Source: Gemmatimonadota bacterium (GTDB taxonomy: Bacteria > Gemmatimonadota > Gemmatimonadetes > Gemmatimonadales > GWC2-71-9). Taken from it: a stretch of DNA of 33,338 nt. Shown piece by piece: positions 1 to 9,886 of this stretch (position 1 is its first letter; every line of letters starts with the position of its first letter). The notes beneath the pieces are model-generated. The model made no database searches. It saw nothing but the letters and a program-made list of their open reading frames with translations, and was not told where the DNA came from. Position numbers and translations under genes: made by a program. Location of the stretch: contig QHUS01000074.1 in the NCBI GenBank assembly GCA_003222035.1, forward strand, positions 1-33,338, written 5' to 3'.

Positions 1-1290
1 CCGCCGCGTCTTCCGTCTCATGAAGTCCATCAGAATGAACTGTCCCAGGGTCATCGTGTTCGTGAAGTACGCCTTTCCCCGGCAGATCGCCGAGACCTTC
101 TTCACGAACTCGACCAGACTGCGGTCCCGCGCCAACATGAACGTGTTGATCATGATCCCCGAGCGCCGGCACAGTGCCACCTCGCGGTATGTCGCCTGGA
201 GAATCTGGGGGTCCAGGCCCATCGAGTTCACGTAAATGCGGCCGTCGGGGAGCGTGAGGGCCGACGGCTTGCCGTCGGTGATCATGATGATCTGGCGCAT
301 GTCCTTGCGCTGCGACATGAGCATGCGGCGCGACAGCTTCAGCCCCTCCGCGGTATTCGTGTGGTACGGCCCCACCTGGGCGCGCGCCAGCTGCGCCAGG
401 GGAATCTCCTCGGCCGTGTCGTGGAACAGCACCACCCGCAACGTGTCGCCCGGGAACTGCGTGCGGATCAGGTGGGTGAGCGCCAGCGCCACCTTCTTGG
501 CCGGTGTGAACCGGTCCTCGCCGTACAGGATCATCGAGTGCGAGCAGTCGAGCATCAGCACGGTGGCCGACGACGAGCGGTACTCGGCCTGGTGCACCAT
601 GAGGTCGTCGTACTCGAGGTTGATCGGCACGCCCAGCCCTTCGCGCTGCAACGCGTTCGTGAGCGTGGCGTTCACGTCGAGGTTGAGCGTGTCGCCATAC
701 TGATACGGCTTGCTCGCCGCTTCGGCCTCGACCCCCGTCGCCAGATGCTCCGTGTCGTGCGCGCCGAAGCTCGACTTGCCGATGCTCCCGAGCAGGTGCT
801 TCAAGGTGCGGTAGCCGAGGAAATCGATCCCCCGCTCGGTCAGGTTGAACTGCACCTGCTGCGCCGCCTCCTTGGCCATCCCGCCCGGACCGAACATCGG
901 CTGCTGCCCGCCGGGCATCTTGGGAGCCTCGGTCACGTTCAGATAGCCTTGCTCGATCAGCTGCTGGACGATCTTGTCGAGCAGCTCGCCGAGCTGGCGC
1001 TCGAGATCGGCGTCGCGCGCCGCGTCCCCGGTCGACTCCCCGCGCAACAGCTTGATCATCTCGGGGGTCAGCTGGCCCGAATCCATCAGCGCCTGGAGGA
1101 TCGCCTGCCGCAATGCGTCGAGCGAGCGGTCGGACTCCTCCTCGCCGAACTCGCCCCAGAACGGGTGCGAGTACGCGCCTCCGGCGAAGCCCGACTGGAG
1201 CAGGAAATCGGCGAGCTGGTCGAGCAAGGCCTGGAGGTTGATCGTGTCGGCCAGCTCGGGGAGATAGCGGCTGTACGTCGTGTATTTCAT
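1..1290 (-). CDS. VWA-domain protein (MoxR/ChlI partner type), 3' end cut by window edge
   Basis: The frame reads open for 430 codons from ATG at 1290 to the window edge, so the C-terminus may be missing. A purine-rich GGGAG lies about 5 nt upstream of the ATG. The N-terminal half is helical and acidic with a Gly/Met/Gln-rich stretch. The C-terminal half is a von Willebrand A domain: the MIDAS motif DCSHS is at about residues 248-252, and a later TDGKPS matches the conserved TDG of VWA folds. In this class (CoxE/BatA/ChlD-like) the VWA subunit binds Mg2+ and works with an AAA+ ATPase to remodel or insert metal into a target protein. Such an ATPase is encoded nearby at 5361-6842. The pairing is inferred from family knowledge; the two genes are not adjacent. 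The protein is probably cytoplasmic, since no signal peptide is visible. Confidence 0.85.
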   Translation of the reverse strand, partial: MKYTTYSRYLPELADTINLQALLDQLADFLLQSGFAGGAYSHPFWGEFGEEESDRSLDALRQAILQALMDSGQLTPEMIKLLRGESTGDAARDADLERQLGELLDKIVQQLIEQGYLNVTEAPKMPGGQQPMFGPGGMAKEAAQQVQFNLTERGIDFLGYRTLKHLLGSIGKSSFGAHDTEHLATGVEAEAASKPYQYGDTLNLDVNATLTNALQREGLGVPINLEYDDLMVHQAEYRSSSATVLMLDCSHSMILYGEDRFTPAKKVALALTHLIRTQFPGDTLRVVLFHDTAEEIPLAQLARAQVGPYHTNTAEGLKLSRRMLMSQRKDMRQIIMITDGKPSALTLPDGRIYVNSMGLDPQILQATYREVALCRRSGIMINTFMLARDRSLVEFVKKVSAICRGKAYFTNTMTLGQFILMDFMRRKTRR

Positions 1291-1335
1291 CGTGCTCCCT
1301 ACCCCGAATATCGGGCGGCGGCGAGCTTTCCCGCA

Positions 1336-2556
1336 ATGGACCAAGCCCCCCCCTTTCGCCTCGGCGCGCTCTCCCACCGCAACTTCCGCCTCTTCTTCTT
1401 CGGTCAGGGCATCTCGCTCATCGGCACCTGGATGCAATCCGTTGCGCTCGGCTGGCTGGTGCTCGACATCACCAACTCTCCGTTCGCCGTCGGGTTGAAC
1501 CAGGCGCTCCGCTCGTTCGGCGTGCTGCTTTTCACGCTGTACGCCGGCGTCGTCGTCGACCGCGTGGACAAGCGCCAGCTCATCGTCTGGACGCAGGCGC
1601 TCCAGATGCTCGAGGCCCTCGCCCTGGCGGCGCTCGTCTGGACCGGGCGCGTCACGACCTGGCAGGTGATGCTGCTCGCCGTGCTGTTCGGCATCGTCAA
1701 CGCGTTCGACATACCCGGCCGCCAGGCGTTCATCGTCGAGCTCGTGCGCCGCGACGACCTGATGACCGCGATCGCGCTCAACTCGTCGATGTTCAACGCG
1801 GCGCGGATCGTCGGCCCCGCCGTGGCGGGCGTGTTGATCGGCGCCGCTGGCGTCGGCATGTGCTTCTTCCTGAACGGCGTGAGCTATCTCGCCGTCATCG
1901 CCGGCCTTCTGGCCATGCGGCTCCCGCCGTTCGTCCGCCACCCCGTGCGGGCGACGGCCTGGCAGGGCCTCGCCGAGGCGGTCCGGTTCATCCGGGGCGA
2001 CGCGCGCGTGATGGCGCTTGTCGTCCTGGTGGCGGTGTTCAGCGTCCTGGGCTTTCCGTTTCTGGTGCTGATGCCGGTGGTCGCCCGCGACGTCCTCCAC
2101 ACCGACGCGCGCGGCTACGGCTTGCTGATGGCCGCCGTCGGCGTCGGAGCGATGCTCGGCGCGCTGGCCCTCGCCATCGCGGGACGCCGCGTCCACAAGG
2201 GGCGAGCGTTGCTCGGGGGCGGCGCGGCGTTCGGCGCCCTGCTGATCCTGTTTGCGGCTGTGCGGTCCTTCGGCTTGGCCCTGGCACTCCTCGCGCTCGA
2301 CGGCTGCGCCATGATCGTGACCACGGCGCTCGCCAACACGCTGTTGCAAACCCTCGTACCCGACGACCTGCGGGGCCGGGTGATGGCGTTCTACGCCTTC
2401 GTATTCGTCGGGATGGCGCCGCTCGGCGCGTTCCAGGCGGGCCTCGTCGCCGAGCACGCGGGCGCCCCCTTCGCCACCGCGCTGGGCGGGGCGGGGTGCC
2501 TGGTCGCCGCGGCGGCGGCCGCGTGGCGCGTTGGAGAGCTTCGGAGAATGGGGTGA
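1336..2556 (+). CDS. MFS transporter (EntS-like MFS_3 family)
   Basis: A 406-residue membrane protein with about 12 hydrophobic segments. The N-terminus (FRLFFFGQGISLIGTWMQ) and the following LGWLVLDIT are typical of the EntS/MFS_3 exporter branch. The loop VVDRVDKRQ between early TM segments corresponds to the MFS motif A region, and RGRVMAFY near TM10 is also family-typical. ATG at 1336 is chosen because the transporter homology begins at once there. The same frame stays open far upstream, but that part is antisense to the VWA gene and is not protein-like. It diverges from the VWA gene across 45 bp and converges on the protease gene with a 5-bp gap. The substrate cannot be read from sequence; members export siderophores or drugs. 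Confidence 0.9.
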   Translation: MDQAPPFRLGALSHRNFRLFFFGQGISLIGTWMQSVALGWLVLDITNSPFAVGLNQALRSFGVLLFTLYAGVVVDRVDKRQLIVWTQALQMLEALALAALVWTGRVTTWQVMLLAVLFGIVNAFDIPGRQAFIVELVRRDDLMTAIALNSSMFNAARIVGPAVAGVLIGAAGVGMCFFLNGVSYLAVIAGLLAMRLPPFVRHPVRATAWQGLAEAVRFIRGDARVMALVVLVAVFSVLGFPFLVLMPVVARDVLHTDARGYGLLMAAVGVGAMLGALALAIAGRRVHKGRALLGGGAAFGALLILFAAVRSFGLALALLALDGCAMIVTTALANTLLQTLVPDDLRGRVMAFYAFVFVGMAPLGAFQAGLVAEHAGAPFATALGGAGCLVAAAAAAWRVGELRRMG

Positions 2557-2561
2557 TCCTC

Positions 2562-3746
2562 CTAAAGCAGCCGTCTCAATTTCACCGACACCTTGATCGT
2601 ATCCGCCTCGCGCCGCAGCACGAGCGCGCGCACCGCACCCTCGTTGCGCAGGGCCTTCCGCACGTCGCTCAAGTCTCCCTCGCTCACGCCCCGTCCGTCG
2701 ATTTGCAGCAGCTCGTCGCCGGCGAGAACGCCGGCCTCGGAGCTGGGGCTCTGCGGCACGACGTAATCGACCACGACGTGCTTCAGCTCCGGTCCGCGGG
2801 CCGTCAGGCGCATCCCGCTCATGTCGAAATCGCACCAGGCACCGGCGCTCGCCCGCGGCTCGACGATCACGCGCCGCCTGGCGTAGTCGACGATCAGGCG
2901 CGATCCCTCGAACACGGAGTTGCCGATGACGCCGTCGATGTCCGTGCGCCCCAGGAATCCCTTGTATTCGCCGCCCAACCCCGTGGTGGGAGACTTGACC
3001 TTCATGCTGCCGAGCCGGAGCTCCTGCAGCCGGACGATGGTGCCGTGCAGGTCGCCGACCAGACCGGTACCGATGGGCGCCTCGATGGCGGGAGCGAGGC
3101 CGTGCAGGCCCTGCTGTTCCGCGAACGGCGTCGTGAGAATCACGCACAGCCCCGACGCCCCGGTATCGAGCAGCAGCCGGGCCGGGATCGGCCGGCGGCC
3201 CCGGACCTTCACGGACGCACTGAGCAGCGGGAGGTCCGCGTCGGCCGTGAAGCGCACCGTTGTCCCCGGACCCCGATAGCGGTACCGCGCGGGATCGTAG
3301 AAGCGCACGCGGCGCACCGGGTAGTCGATTTCGACGACGAAGCGCTGCAGCACGTCGTGCCCGATGAGCCCATGCTGCACGCGGCCGCTTGCCGCGCTGA
3401 GACCGGCGAGCGAGTACAGGGCCACGCGGTGTTGCTCGACCTTCAAGTCCCCGATGCCGAATGAGGTCACGACTGCCGCGGAGGCGGGAGCGCTGGGGGA
3501 TGGCGCGGCGCGGACCCCGATCGAGTCGGCCCAGTCGCGATCGAGCCCGGTGCGTGACAGCCCGGTGTCGAGCATCAACCAGGTGGAGTCGTCGTCGATG
3601 ACGCCCGGTACGTAGATCGCGCCGCCGTAACCGTCGAACGGGACCGTGGCGGTGGCGAGCTGCGGACCGGGCGCCGGTGCGCGATAGCACGCCAGCGACA
3701 GGCCGACCGCGAGCGCGCCGGACCGGGCGACCGTTCTCAGGTCCAT
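2562..3746 (-). CDS. Double retropepsin-like aspartyl protease with C-terminal PDZ domain
   Basis: A 394-residue protein with an N-terminal hydrophobic segment (about residues 7-20), so probably exported. There is a Cys at 20, but the lipobox is poor. Two retropepsin-like domains follow each other. The first has DTG at 60-62 and a GLIGHDVL flap-type motif near 126-133. The second has DTGAS at 194-198 and DGVIGNSVF further on. A PDZ domain fills about residues 310-394. Each domain carries its own catalytic Asp, so the chain could form a single-chain pseudodimer; that is inference. The start overlaps the end of the kinase-like gene by 10 nt, so it is probably the last gene of the minus-strand cluster. 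A regulated periplasmic protease is the likeliest role; the substrate is unknown. Confidence 0.85.
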   Translation of the reverse strand: MDLRTVARSGALAVGLSLACYRAPAPGPQLATATVPFDGYGGAIYVPGVIDDDSTWLMLDTGLSRTGLDRDWADSIGVRAAPSPSAPASAAVVTSFGIGDLKVEQHRVALYSLAGLSAASGRVQHGLIGHDVLQRFVVEIDYPVRRVRFYDPARYRYRGPGTTVRFTADADLPLLSASVKVRGRRPIPARLLLDTGASGLCVILTTPFAEQQGLHGLAPAIEAPIGTGLVGDLHGTIVRLQELRLGSMKVKSPTTGLGGEYKGFLGRTDIDGVIGNSVFEGSRLIVDYARRRVIVEPRASAGAWCDFDMSGMRLTARGPELKHVVVDYVVPQSPSSEAGVLAGDELLQIDGRGVSEGDLSDVRKALRNEGAVRALVLRREADTIKVSVKLRRLL

Positions 3747-4381
3747 CTTCTCCTCCGCGCCTCGGTCACGACCAGCGCGGCCGCGCCCTCGATCCCCAGC
3801 TTCTCCGTGTTCAGCACGAGGTCGTAGTTCACCACGTCCTGGCGAGGGCGTCCGTAATACGTCCGCACGTATTGATCACGGCGCCGGTCCGTCTCGTCCA
3901 GCACGCGCTCGGCGTCTGGCTCGATCACCCCCAACCGCTCGACCGCGAGCCGTATGCGCCACGGCTTTCCCGCCACTACGTAGGCGTGCAACGCGTCGGG
4001 GCGCTGCGCGAGGACCGCCTGCGCGCCCCGGCCCACCAGCACGATGCGACCGTGCGCCGCCGCCTCCGCGATCACCCGCTCGGTGAGCCGCACGATCGCG
4101 GCCTCGTCGGGGGGAGGGGGTTCGCCGCCCGATGCGCCGGCGGTCGCGATGAACGCCTCGGGCGAGCCGGCGGCGAGCGTGCGGGCCAGGCGCTCGAGCA
4201 GCCCGGGCACCCGCTCGTCGCGCTGCGCCACCGCGTCAGGCGGCAGGCCCGCCCGGCGCGCGACTTCGTCAACGAACTCGTTGTCGATCACGTCCCACCC
4301 GAGCTCGCGGGCCACGCGGTGCGCCACGTCCGAGCCGCCCGAGGCGTACTGCCGGGTGATCGTGATGACCGGGGGCGCCAT
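3737..4381 (-). CDS. Cytidylate kinase-like family protein
   Basis: A 214-residue protein of the cytidylate-kinase-like family (Pfam Cytidylate_kin2 type). The N-terminus reads ITITRQYASGGSDVAHRVA, which takes the place of the P-loop in this family but has no classical Walker A Lys. Further family features are VLVGRGAQAVL near residue 118 and the Arg-rich lid DETDRRRDQYVRTYYG followed by YDLVLNTEKLG. The real substrate of these proteins is mostly unproven, so no CMP kinase role is claimed. Residues coded by 4109-4120 form a short Pro run from a G/C homopolymer. It begins 1 nt after the stop of the SPFH gene and overlaps the downstream protease gene by 10 nt, which points to co-transcription. 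Confidence 0.82.
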   Translation of the reverse strand: MAPPVITITRQYASGGSDVAHRVARELGWDVIDNEFVDEVARRAGLPPDAVAQRDERVPGLLERLARTLAAGSPEAFIATAGASGGEPPPPDEAAIVRLTERVIAEAAAHGRIVLVGRGAQAVLAQRPDALHAYVVAGKPWRIRLAVERLGVIEPDAERVLDETDRRRDQYVRTYYGRPRQDVVNYDLVLNTEKLGIEGAAALVVTEARRRRWT

Positions 4382-4382
4382 C

Positions 4383-5300
4383 TCAGGGCTTCAGGTTCTT
4401 GCGCAGCTCGCTGATGTTGAGGAGCGGGAGCCCACCTTCGGTGGGCACGAAGATGATCAGGTTGCTCGAGTTCCGCATGTCGTGCAGCACCTCGATCCAC
4501 TGCTTGGTGAGCGCCTCGGGCGAGAGCGTCTGGTTCAAGAGTCGCTGCTGCTCGGTCTGCAGCCGCGCCACCTCCACCCGGTGCCGCTCGGTCTCGATCT
4601 GCTGCTCCTGGGCGATCTTGTTGTTGATCGCCTGCACGACCTGAGCCGGGGGCTGCAGGTCGCGCAGGAAGAACGCCGTCACGGTGGCGATCCGGAACTT
4701 GCCGCCACCCGCCCGCGGGGTGGTCACGAGCGCCGAGTCCACGAGCGCTTCCATGGTGTTCGCGATCTGGGTGCGTTTCGAAATGTCGTTGATGGAGTAC
4801 TGCACCATCCCGTCGCGCACGCCCTTGCGGATCGCGTTCAGCACCGCGCCCCGGATCTGGTTTTCGTCGCCGATCTCGGTGAAGATCTTCGGCGCCTGCT
4901 GCGGATCGATCTGCCAGCGGATCGAGACCTCGACGTGCATGCCCATCTGCTCGCTCGACAACGCCTCAATCGCTTCGATCTGCTCACCGTGCGTCGGCCA
5001 TTGCTCTTCACGGGTCGAGTACCGCTCGATCGTGGACCACGGCGCTACGAAGCGGATCCCGGACAGGAGCGGTGTGGGGTCCACGTAGCCGAACGCGTGC
5101 CGCACCCCGACTTCGCCGGGGTCGATCACGACGAGCGCGGACCCGGTCCCGACCAGGAGGGCGAGGACGACCACGCCGTAGCCCGCGAGGCGCAGCAGGG
5201 AGGAGATCGGTCCGGGACGCTGCGCGCGCACCGTCGCCGCCGCGAGGAGGAGTGAGAAGGCGATGACAAGCAGGACGCCGCCGCCGACGAGCTTGCCCAT
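4383..5300 (-). CDS. SPFH/Band 7 (prohibitin-like) membrane protein
   Basis: A 305-residue protein with two N-terminal hydrophobic segments (about residues 4-24 and 38-58). An SPFH domain follows, starting at VVIDPGEVGVRHAFG and including SIRWQIDP. The helical segment rich in Gln/Glu (NNKIAQEQQIETERHRVEVARLQ, split by its register) is the coiled coil typical of prohibitin and HflK/C-type scaffolds. Such proteins form large ring assemblies on the inner membrane and control proteases or membrane microdomains. ATG at 5300 follows a weak ribosome site. It lies 60 bp after the AAA+ ATPase gene and 1 nt before the kinase-like gene. The neighbouring ATPase and PDZ protease make a membrane quality-control role plausible, which is inference only. 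Confidence 0.88.
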   Translation of the reverse strand: MGKLVGGGVLLVIAFSLLLAAATVRAQRPGPISSLLRLAGYGVVVLALLVGTGSALVVIDPGEVGVRHAFGYVDPTPLLSGIRFVAPWSTIERYSTREEQWPTHGEQIEAIEALSSEQMGMHVEVSIRWQIDPQQAPKIFTEIGDENQIRGAVLNAIRKGVRDGMVQYSINDISKRTQIANTMEALVDSALVTTPRAGGGKFRIATVTAFFLRDLQPPAQVVQAINNKIAQEQQIETERHRVEVARLQTEQQRLLNQTLSPEALTKQWIEVLHDMRNSSNLIIFVPTEGGLPLLNISELRKNLKP

Positions 5301-5360
5301 ATGAACCCCGGAGGGAGGTGACGCAGGGAAGATACTGGGTCATCCGGGGTCCGTTACGGA

Positions 5361-6842
5361 CTACTGAAACAGGTTCGGTCCGCCTCCTCCAGCGCCAGGC
5401 TTGCCGTATCCCGGACCCTTGGGCTCCGCGCGGGCGCGCGTGTAGCCGAGCTCCTCGTTGCGCGAGATCCGCTTCTCGGCGACGAGCCCCTCGAGCACCA
5501 GCTCGCACGCGGCGACCATGGTGCCCGGGTCCTTTTTCGCCGCGAGGCCGACCTGGTCGACGAGGTCGAGCAGGCCGGGCACGACGGTGAAGCCCTTGAG
5601 GCAGGTCTCCGACCGCTCGTCCATCGAGAGCTTGAGAGCGCCGCCCTCGTCGAACCAGTGCACGATGTCGTCCACGTTGGCGCCGCCTACGCGGGCCTCG
5701 AAGGTCTTGCCGGCGGCGCGCCGGATCAGGTCCTTGGCGATGGTCTCGGGCCCCTGCAGCTCACCCTCGTACTCGAGCTCGAGCTTGCCCGTGATCGCGG
5801 GCAGGGCGGCGTAGATGTCGGAGATGCGGGGCACGACCGTTTTTTCCTTCGTCATGATGGTGCGCCGCTCCGCGTTGGACACCACGTTTTCGAGCACGCT
5901 GATCGGGAGGCGTTGCGACACACCGGAGCGGCGGTCCACGCGCTTGTCCTCGCGCGCCTCGAACGCGATCCGCTCGATCAGCTCCGCCACGAAGTCCGGC
6001 AGCTTGACCGGACGGCCGGTGCGTTCGAGCCAGGCCTCCTGGCGCGTGATCGCGGTGCCGAGCTCCACCGTGTAGGGGTAATGCGTGCCGATTTCCGAGC
6101 CGATGCGGTCCTTCAAGGGCGTGATGATCTTGCCGCGGGCCGTGTAGTCCTCGGGGTTGGCCGTGAACACGAGCGCCACGTCGAGGTTCAGGCGCACGGG
6201 ATAGCCTTTGATCTGCACGTCCCCTTCCTGCATGATGTTGAACAACCCCACCTGGATCTTGCCAGCGAGGTCGGGGAGCTCGTTGATCGCGAACACGCCG
6301 CGGTTGGCGCGCGGCAGCAGCCCGAAGTGCATCGTCAGCTCGTCCGAGAGGAGGTGCCCGCCCCGCGCCGCCTTGATGGGGTCCACGTCGCCGATGATGT
6401 CGGCGATCGTGACGTCCGGCGTGGCGAGCTTCTCCACGTAGCGCGACTCGCGCGGCAGCCAGGCGATCGGCGTGAGATCGCCCTGCTCGGTCACAAGCTC
6501 ACGCCCGAACTTCGAGACGGGAGCGAACGGGTTGTCGTTCACCTCGCTCCCGGCGATGATCGGGATCTCCTCGTCCAGCAGTCCGACGAGCTGGCGCAGG
6601 ATGCGGCTCTTCGCCTGCCCTCGCAGGCCGAGCAGGATGAAGTTGTGGCGCGACAGGACCGCGTTGACGAGCTGCGGGATGACGGAGTCCTCGTACCCCA
6701 CGATGCCCGGGAACAGCGGCGAGCCGTTCTCGAGCAGGCAGATGAGGTTCTCGCGCAGCTCGTCCTTGACGGTGCGACTGATGCGGGCAGGGCTGGCCCA
6801 TTCGGTTCGTTTCAACTCGCCTAGCGTAGTCGGCTTGGTCAT
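5361..6842 (-). CDS. MoxR/ChlI-type AAA+ ATPase
   Basis: A 493-residue AAA+ protein of the magnesium-chelatase-I-like group. The P-loop is GLRGQAKS (residues 72-79). The Walker B position reads VFAINEL, with Asn187 where Asp is usual, followed by Glu188. The sensor-1 strand is VFTANPEDY. The phrases [20 protein letters not shown] and [17 protein letters not shown] are typical of ATPases that pair with VWA subunits. A Gly-rich tail ([11 protein letters not shown]) ends the protein. The VWA gene at 1-1290 is the obvious candidate partner. The gene starts 10 nt after the stop of the GH38-like gene, so the two are probably co-transcribed. A very short hairpin (GTCCG-TAA-CGGAC) follows the stop directly, but it has no T tract. 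Confidence 0.9.
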   Translation of the reverse strand: MTKPTTLGELKRTEWASPARISRTVKDELRENLICLLENGSPLFPGIVGYEDSVIPQLVNAVLSRHNFILLGLRGQAKSRILRQLVGLLDEEIPIIAGSEVNDNPFAPVSKFGRELVTEQGDLTPIAWLPRESRYVEKLATPDVTIADIIGDVDPIKAARGGHLLSDELTMHFGLLPRANRGVFAINELPDLAGKIQVGLFNIMQEGDVQIKGYPVRLNLDVALVFTANPEDYTARGKIITPLKDRIGSEIGTHYPYTVELGTAITRQEAWLERTGRPVKLPDFVAELIERIAFEAREDKRVDRRSGVSQRLPISVLENVVSNAERRTIMTKEKTVVPRISDIYAALPAITGKLELEYEGELQGPETIAKDLIRRAAGKTFEARVGGANVDDIVHWFDEGGALKLSMDERSETCLKGFTVVPGLLDLVDQVGLAAKKDPGTMVAACELVLEGLVAEKRISRNEELGYTRARAEPKGPGYGKPGAGGGGPNLFQ

Positions 6843-6852
6843 AGGGCGATAG

Positions 6853-9786
6853 TTAACCGGCCCCCTCCCGGGGTGTAAAGAGTCGCACGGCCGCGGGGCC
6901 CCATGCCGCGAGGTCGATCGTCACTCGGCCGTCCGGCGCGACGGGGATCGGGTCTCCGTTCATCTCGACGAAGCTCGCGCGGCGCGCGCGGCGGAACGTG
7001 TACGCGCCGGGCCAGACCGGCACCGCGCGCGCCGCGCCGCTCACATCGATGAGCTTCAGCACGGCGCCCGAGCCGTCGTCCGCGGGCTTCGCCCCCACCA
7101 CCGCGACCCCCGGATCCGGGATGAAGAGCGCCGCGTCCTTGCGGGCGAGCGGGCCCGCCGTGGCGTGTGCGAAGGGGGCGCTCACGTACAGCGGGTCGCA
7201 CGCGGCCCAGCCGCGCCGCACCGGCTCGGCGCGATCGCCGCCGCCGGCGAGCGCGGAGATGCGATAGCGGAACGACAGCGCGCCGCCCTGACTGGCCGGG
7301 TAGCCGGTCCACCAGTAGTTGTGCAGCACGTAGGCGAACAGGGTGCCGTCGGGCTCGATCGTGCGGCGCCACTGGCCCCGGAAAATGTCGTTGAGGGTGA
7401 AGAGCGGCGTGTCGGGCCCGCTCCAGAGGATCCCGCCCGCGGCGTCGTGCAGCCACACCCAGTGCGCATGGCAGTACCAGTCCCGGCAGCTGCCAGGTTG
7501 CTGGTCGCGCTCCACCGTCATGCGGCCGAGCGGGACCTCCACCTCGACGGTGGGCTGCGTCAGAGCGAACGGGAACGCGACGTAGAGGGCTTCCTTGTCC
7601 AACGTGGCTGGTTTGGCGACCCGGTTCTCGATGTCCATCCACGGCAGGTCGTCGTACAGCGTCACGACGGTCGTGACGGCGGTACAGCCCTGCAGCGCCC
7701 GCTCGACCACGAGGCGGGTGCCAATGCCGGGCAGGCGCTCGCGCCGCGACGCCACGAGCGTCGCCTGCTTCACCGTGAGATCGGGTGCGGTCCGGAGCTC
7801 GTCGCGCGCCGGCGCGGTCCAGAGCGCGCTGTGGGCACCACCCTGCACGTACAGAAGCTGGTTCAGTCCCGTCCAGGGCGTCGGGCGGACGCGCTCCTTG
7901 CCATCGCCCGTCGTGAGCGAGCGGATCGCACCGCTGGCCGGGTCGAGCACGACGTGGAAACTCCCCGCCTGGGCCTCGAGCGCCGTGCCGTCGTCCCGGG
8001 GCGGGTTGGCGGGCCGCTCGCCCTCTGTGGCCACCACATAGCCCAGCGCCGGGATGTCCCGCGCCACCACCAGCGCCGAGCCGTCGGGAAGATCCACCGC
8101 GGGCCAGTCGCGGCCGTCTGCAGTAAAGCGCCGCCCGCTCGCGCCGGCGATCCGCACCACGTCGGTCCGCGGCCAGGTCGAGGCGTTGAAGACGACTCGA
8201 CCCGTGCCGGCCGTGCTACTGAGGCCGATGCGCAGCAGAGCGGCCGCGACCTGGTCGGCGGCGGCAGCGGCCCCGCGCTCCAGCAAGTCCCGCTTGTACG
8301 CCCACTGTGCAACCATCTCTCCGCCATCGGGATCCGTTCCGCCGTCCCCGGATACCCAGTGGTGGTCGCCGAACATCAGTAGGTCGCGCCACATCCGACG
8401 GCGCTGCTCGGCCCGCCGCGCGATCCGATCGGCCGCATGAGGATCGGGTGGCTCGGTCCGCTCGTCCCAGAGCGCGAGCAGCTCCGCGGCCCGCGCCGCC
8501 AGCTGCGCCGCGCGGTAGCGGGCCAGCTCCGCCGCTGCCGACGCCGTCCCGTCCTCGCGGTAGCAGCCCGTGTCGCCACGCCGCACCGGGACCTTCGCGC
8601 CCCAGCGCTGCTCGACTTCTCGGAAGAACTCCTCGGGCCGCGCGGCGATCAGTCTCGGATACGCGTAACGGCGGTTGAACTCTTCCACGTTCGCCACGAC
8701 GGCTTCATCCAGCAGACCGTCGGCACTTAGGGCCCCGCACAACAACACGACGTCGTAGGGATAGCCGGCCGAGAGGAGCACGGGGTCGGTGAGCAACCAC
8801 TCGGAGAGACGCCGCGCCATCTCCGTGGGGCCAACGTCGAAGCCGAAGCGTGCCCCGTCGGCGTATTGGTCCGACCGCCAATGCAGGACCCGGCTCCCGT
8901 CCGGTCCCTCCCACCAGTACAGCTGCGGGTAGGTGGTCCATGCACCGCTGAGCTGAGCGCGCGTCGCCGCGGCGGGCGAGAGGAGCGGCGCGGCGCGCTC
9001 CGGATTCACCCCGCTCGCGAGATACCTTATGCCGCTCGCGACCAGGAGCGTGGGAAATGTGAGCGTTTGCCCCGGCACGTCGGCGAGCTGCGCGGCGAGG
9101 TAGCCCAGGCCCTGCTGCCGCGCGTACAGCCCGGTCGGCCAGGCGATGCGGGCGAGCGTTTCATGGTCGAGGACGCCCGTCAGGGGCGCGGCGAACAGGG
9201 CCGACAATCCGAGTTTGCGCTCGCGCAGCGCGCGCGCCAGGGCCTCGCCCCTCGCGGACCCGCGCGTCTCCCCGTATGAAATCACCGGGAGCGAGCACTC
9301 GGCGGTCCAGCGGAAGGTGGGGTGCGCGGGCAGGCGGGCCAGCGCCGCGTCGAGATTCTTGCGATGCGCCTCGACGTCGGCCTCGACGTGGCTCGACGCG
9401 ATCCAGTACAGCGTCCAGCGCCGGGGTGGCTCGAGCCGGACACGTCGCCCGGCGACGCGCTGCTTTCCCACCTCGACATCGATCTGGAACTCCCCTCCCC
9501 CCGCGCGCCACAGCGGGACCCAGACTTCGCCGGCGAGGCTCGCGCCATCGGGAAGCAGACCTGCGGTTCCGACGAGTGTGCCGCGGCGATCGGTCACCCG
9601 GGCGCGCGCCGCGGGCGAATCGAGACCGGTGACCGCGATCCGCACCAGGTTGTTGCGGCCATCCGGCCCCTGGTACAACGCCGTGGGTGTCGCTTCGATC
9701 ACCACGGACCGCGCTGCGCTCAGGGCACTGCGGCGCTCGAGCGACAGGGCGCCAAGCCATGCGACGAAGCTGCGGCGGTCGGTCAT
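6853..9786 (-). CDS. GH38-like (alpha-mannosidase family) glycosidase, large exported protein
   Basis: A 977-residue protein. The start [12 protein letters not shown] looks like a Tat-type signal (RR then a short hydrophobic run), with moderate support. After an N-terminal beta region, the catalytic part starts at [11 protein letters not shown] (His133, Glu135); GH38 enzymes normally have HxD here as zinc ligands. The motif ADVPGQT (Asp236) fits the position of the nucleophile, and FGDHHW (His475/476) fits the late zinc-ligand His, as in EHTWG motifs of relatives. C-terminal beta domains carry [14 protein letters not shown] and HNYWWTGY. The overall match to GH38-type proteins is clear, but exact sugar specificity is not. 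It begins the minus-strand cluster, 10 nt before the AAA+ gene, and diverges from the small lipoprotein across about 100 bp. Confidence 0.75.
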   Translation of the reverse strand: MTDRRSFVAWLGALSLERRSALSAARSVVIEATPTALYQGPDGRNNLVRIAVTGLDSPAARARVTDRRGTLVGTAGLLPDGASLAGEVWVPLWRAGGGEFQIDVEVGKQRVAGRRVRLEPPRRWTLYWIASSHVEADVEAHRKNLDAALARLPAHPTFRWTAECSLPVISYGETRGSARGEALARALRERKLGLSALFAAPLTGVLDHETLARIAWPTGLYARQQGLGYLAAQLADVPGQTLTFPTLLVASGIRYLASGVNPERAAPLLSPAAATRAQLSGAWTTYPQLYWWEGPDGSRVLHWRSDQYADGARFGFDVGPTEMARRLSEWLLTDPVLLSAGYPYDVVLLCGALSADGLLDEAVVANVEEFNRRYAYPRLIAARPEEFFREVEQRWGAKVPVRRGDTGCYREDGTASAAAELARYRAAQLAARAAELLALWDERTEPPDPHAADRIARRAEQRRRMWRDLLMFGDHHWVSGDGGTDPDGGEMVAQWAYKRDLLERGAAAAADQVAAALLRIGLSSTAGTGRVVFNASTWPRTDVVRIAGASGRRFTADGRDWPAVDLPDGSALVVARDIPALGYVVATEGERPANPPRDDGTALEAQAGSFHVVLDPASGAIRSLTTGDGKERVRPTPWTGLNQLLYVQGGAHSALWTAPARDELRTAPDLTVKQATLVASRRERLPGIGTRLVVERALQGCTAVTTVVTLYDDLPWMDIENRVAKPATLDKEALYVAFPFALTQPTVEVEVPLGRMTVERDQQPGSCRDWYCHAHWVWLHDAAGGILWSGPDTPLFTLNDIFRGQWRRTIEPDGTLFAYVLHNYWWTGYPASQGGALSFRYRISALAGGGDRAEPVRRGWAACDPLYVSAPFAHATAGPLARKDAALFIPDPGVAVVGAKPADDGSGAVLKLIDVSGAARAVPVWPGAYTFRRARRASFVEMNGDPIPVAPDGRVTIDLAAWGPAAVRLFTPREGAG

Positions 9787-9808
9787 GGCGGCCTAATACA
9801 CCACGGAC

Positions 9809-9836
9809 TTGACTCCGGGGGGCCTGCGGCTAGTTT
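9809..9836 (+). promoter_or_regulatory. Candidate sigma-70-type promoter of the small lipoprotein gene
   Basis: TTGACT (9809-9814) is followed after 16 bp by TAGTTT (9831-9836). The -35 box matches the consensus in 5 of 6 positions, the -10 box in 3 of 6. It lies in the 100-bp divergent gap, about 50 bp before the ATG at 9887. Prediction only. Confidence 0.35.
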
Positions 9837-9886
9837 CTTCCCGGCCGAATCCAGCAGTGCCACTGTCATCTCTTCGAGGAGCTCGC

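Noticed and set aside
361..1335. Long plus-strand upstream extension of the MFS frame
   Set aside because: It is antisense to the VWA gene, is Arg/His/Gln-rich and has no transporter features; the MFS start at 1336 explains the gene.
5340..5362. Terminator behind the AAA+ ATPase gene
   Set aside because: The stem is only 5 bp with a 3-nt loop and has no T tract; the next gene is 60 bp away on the same strand.
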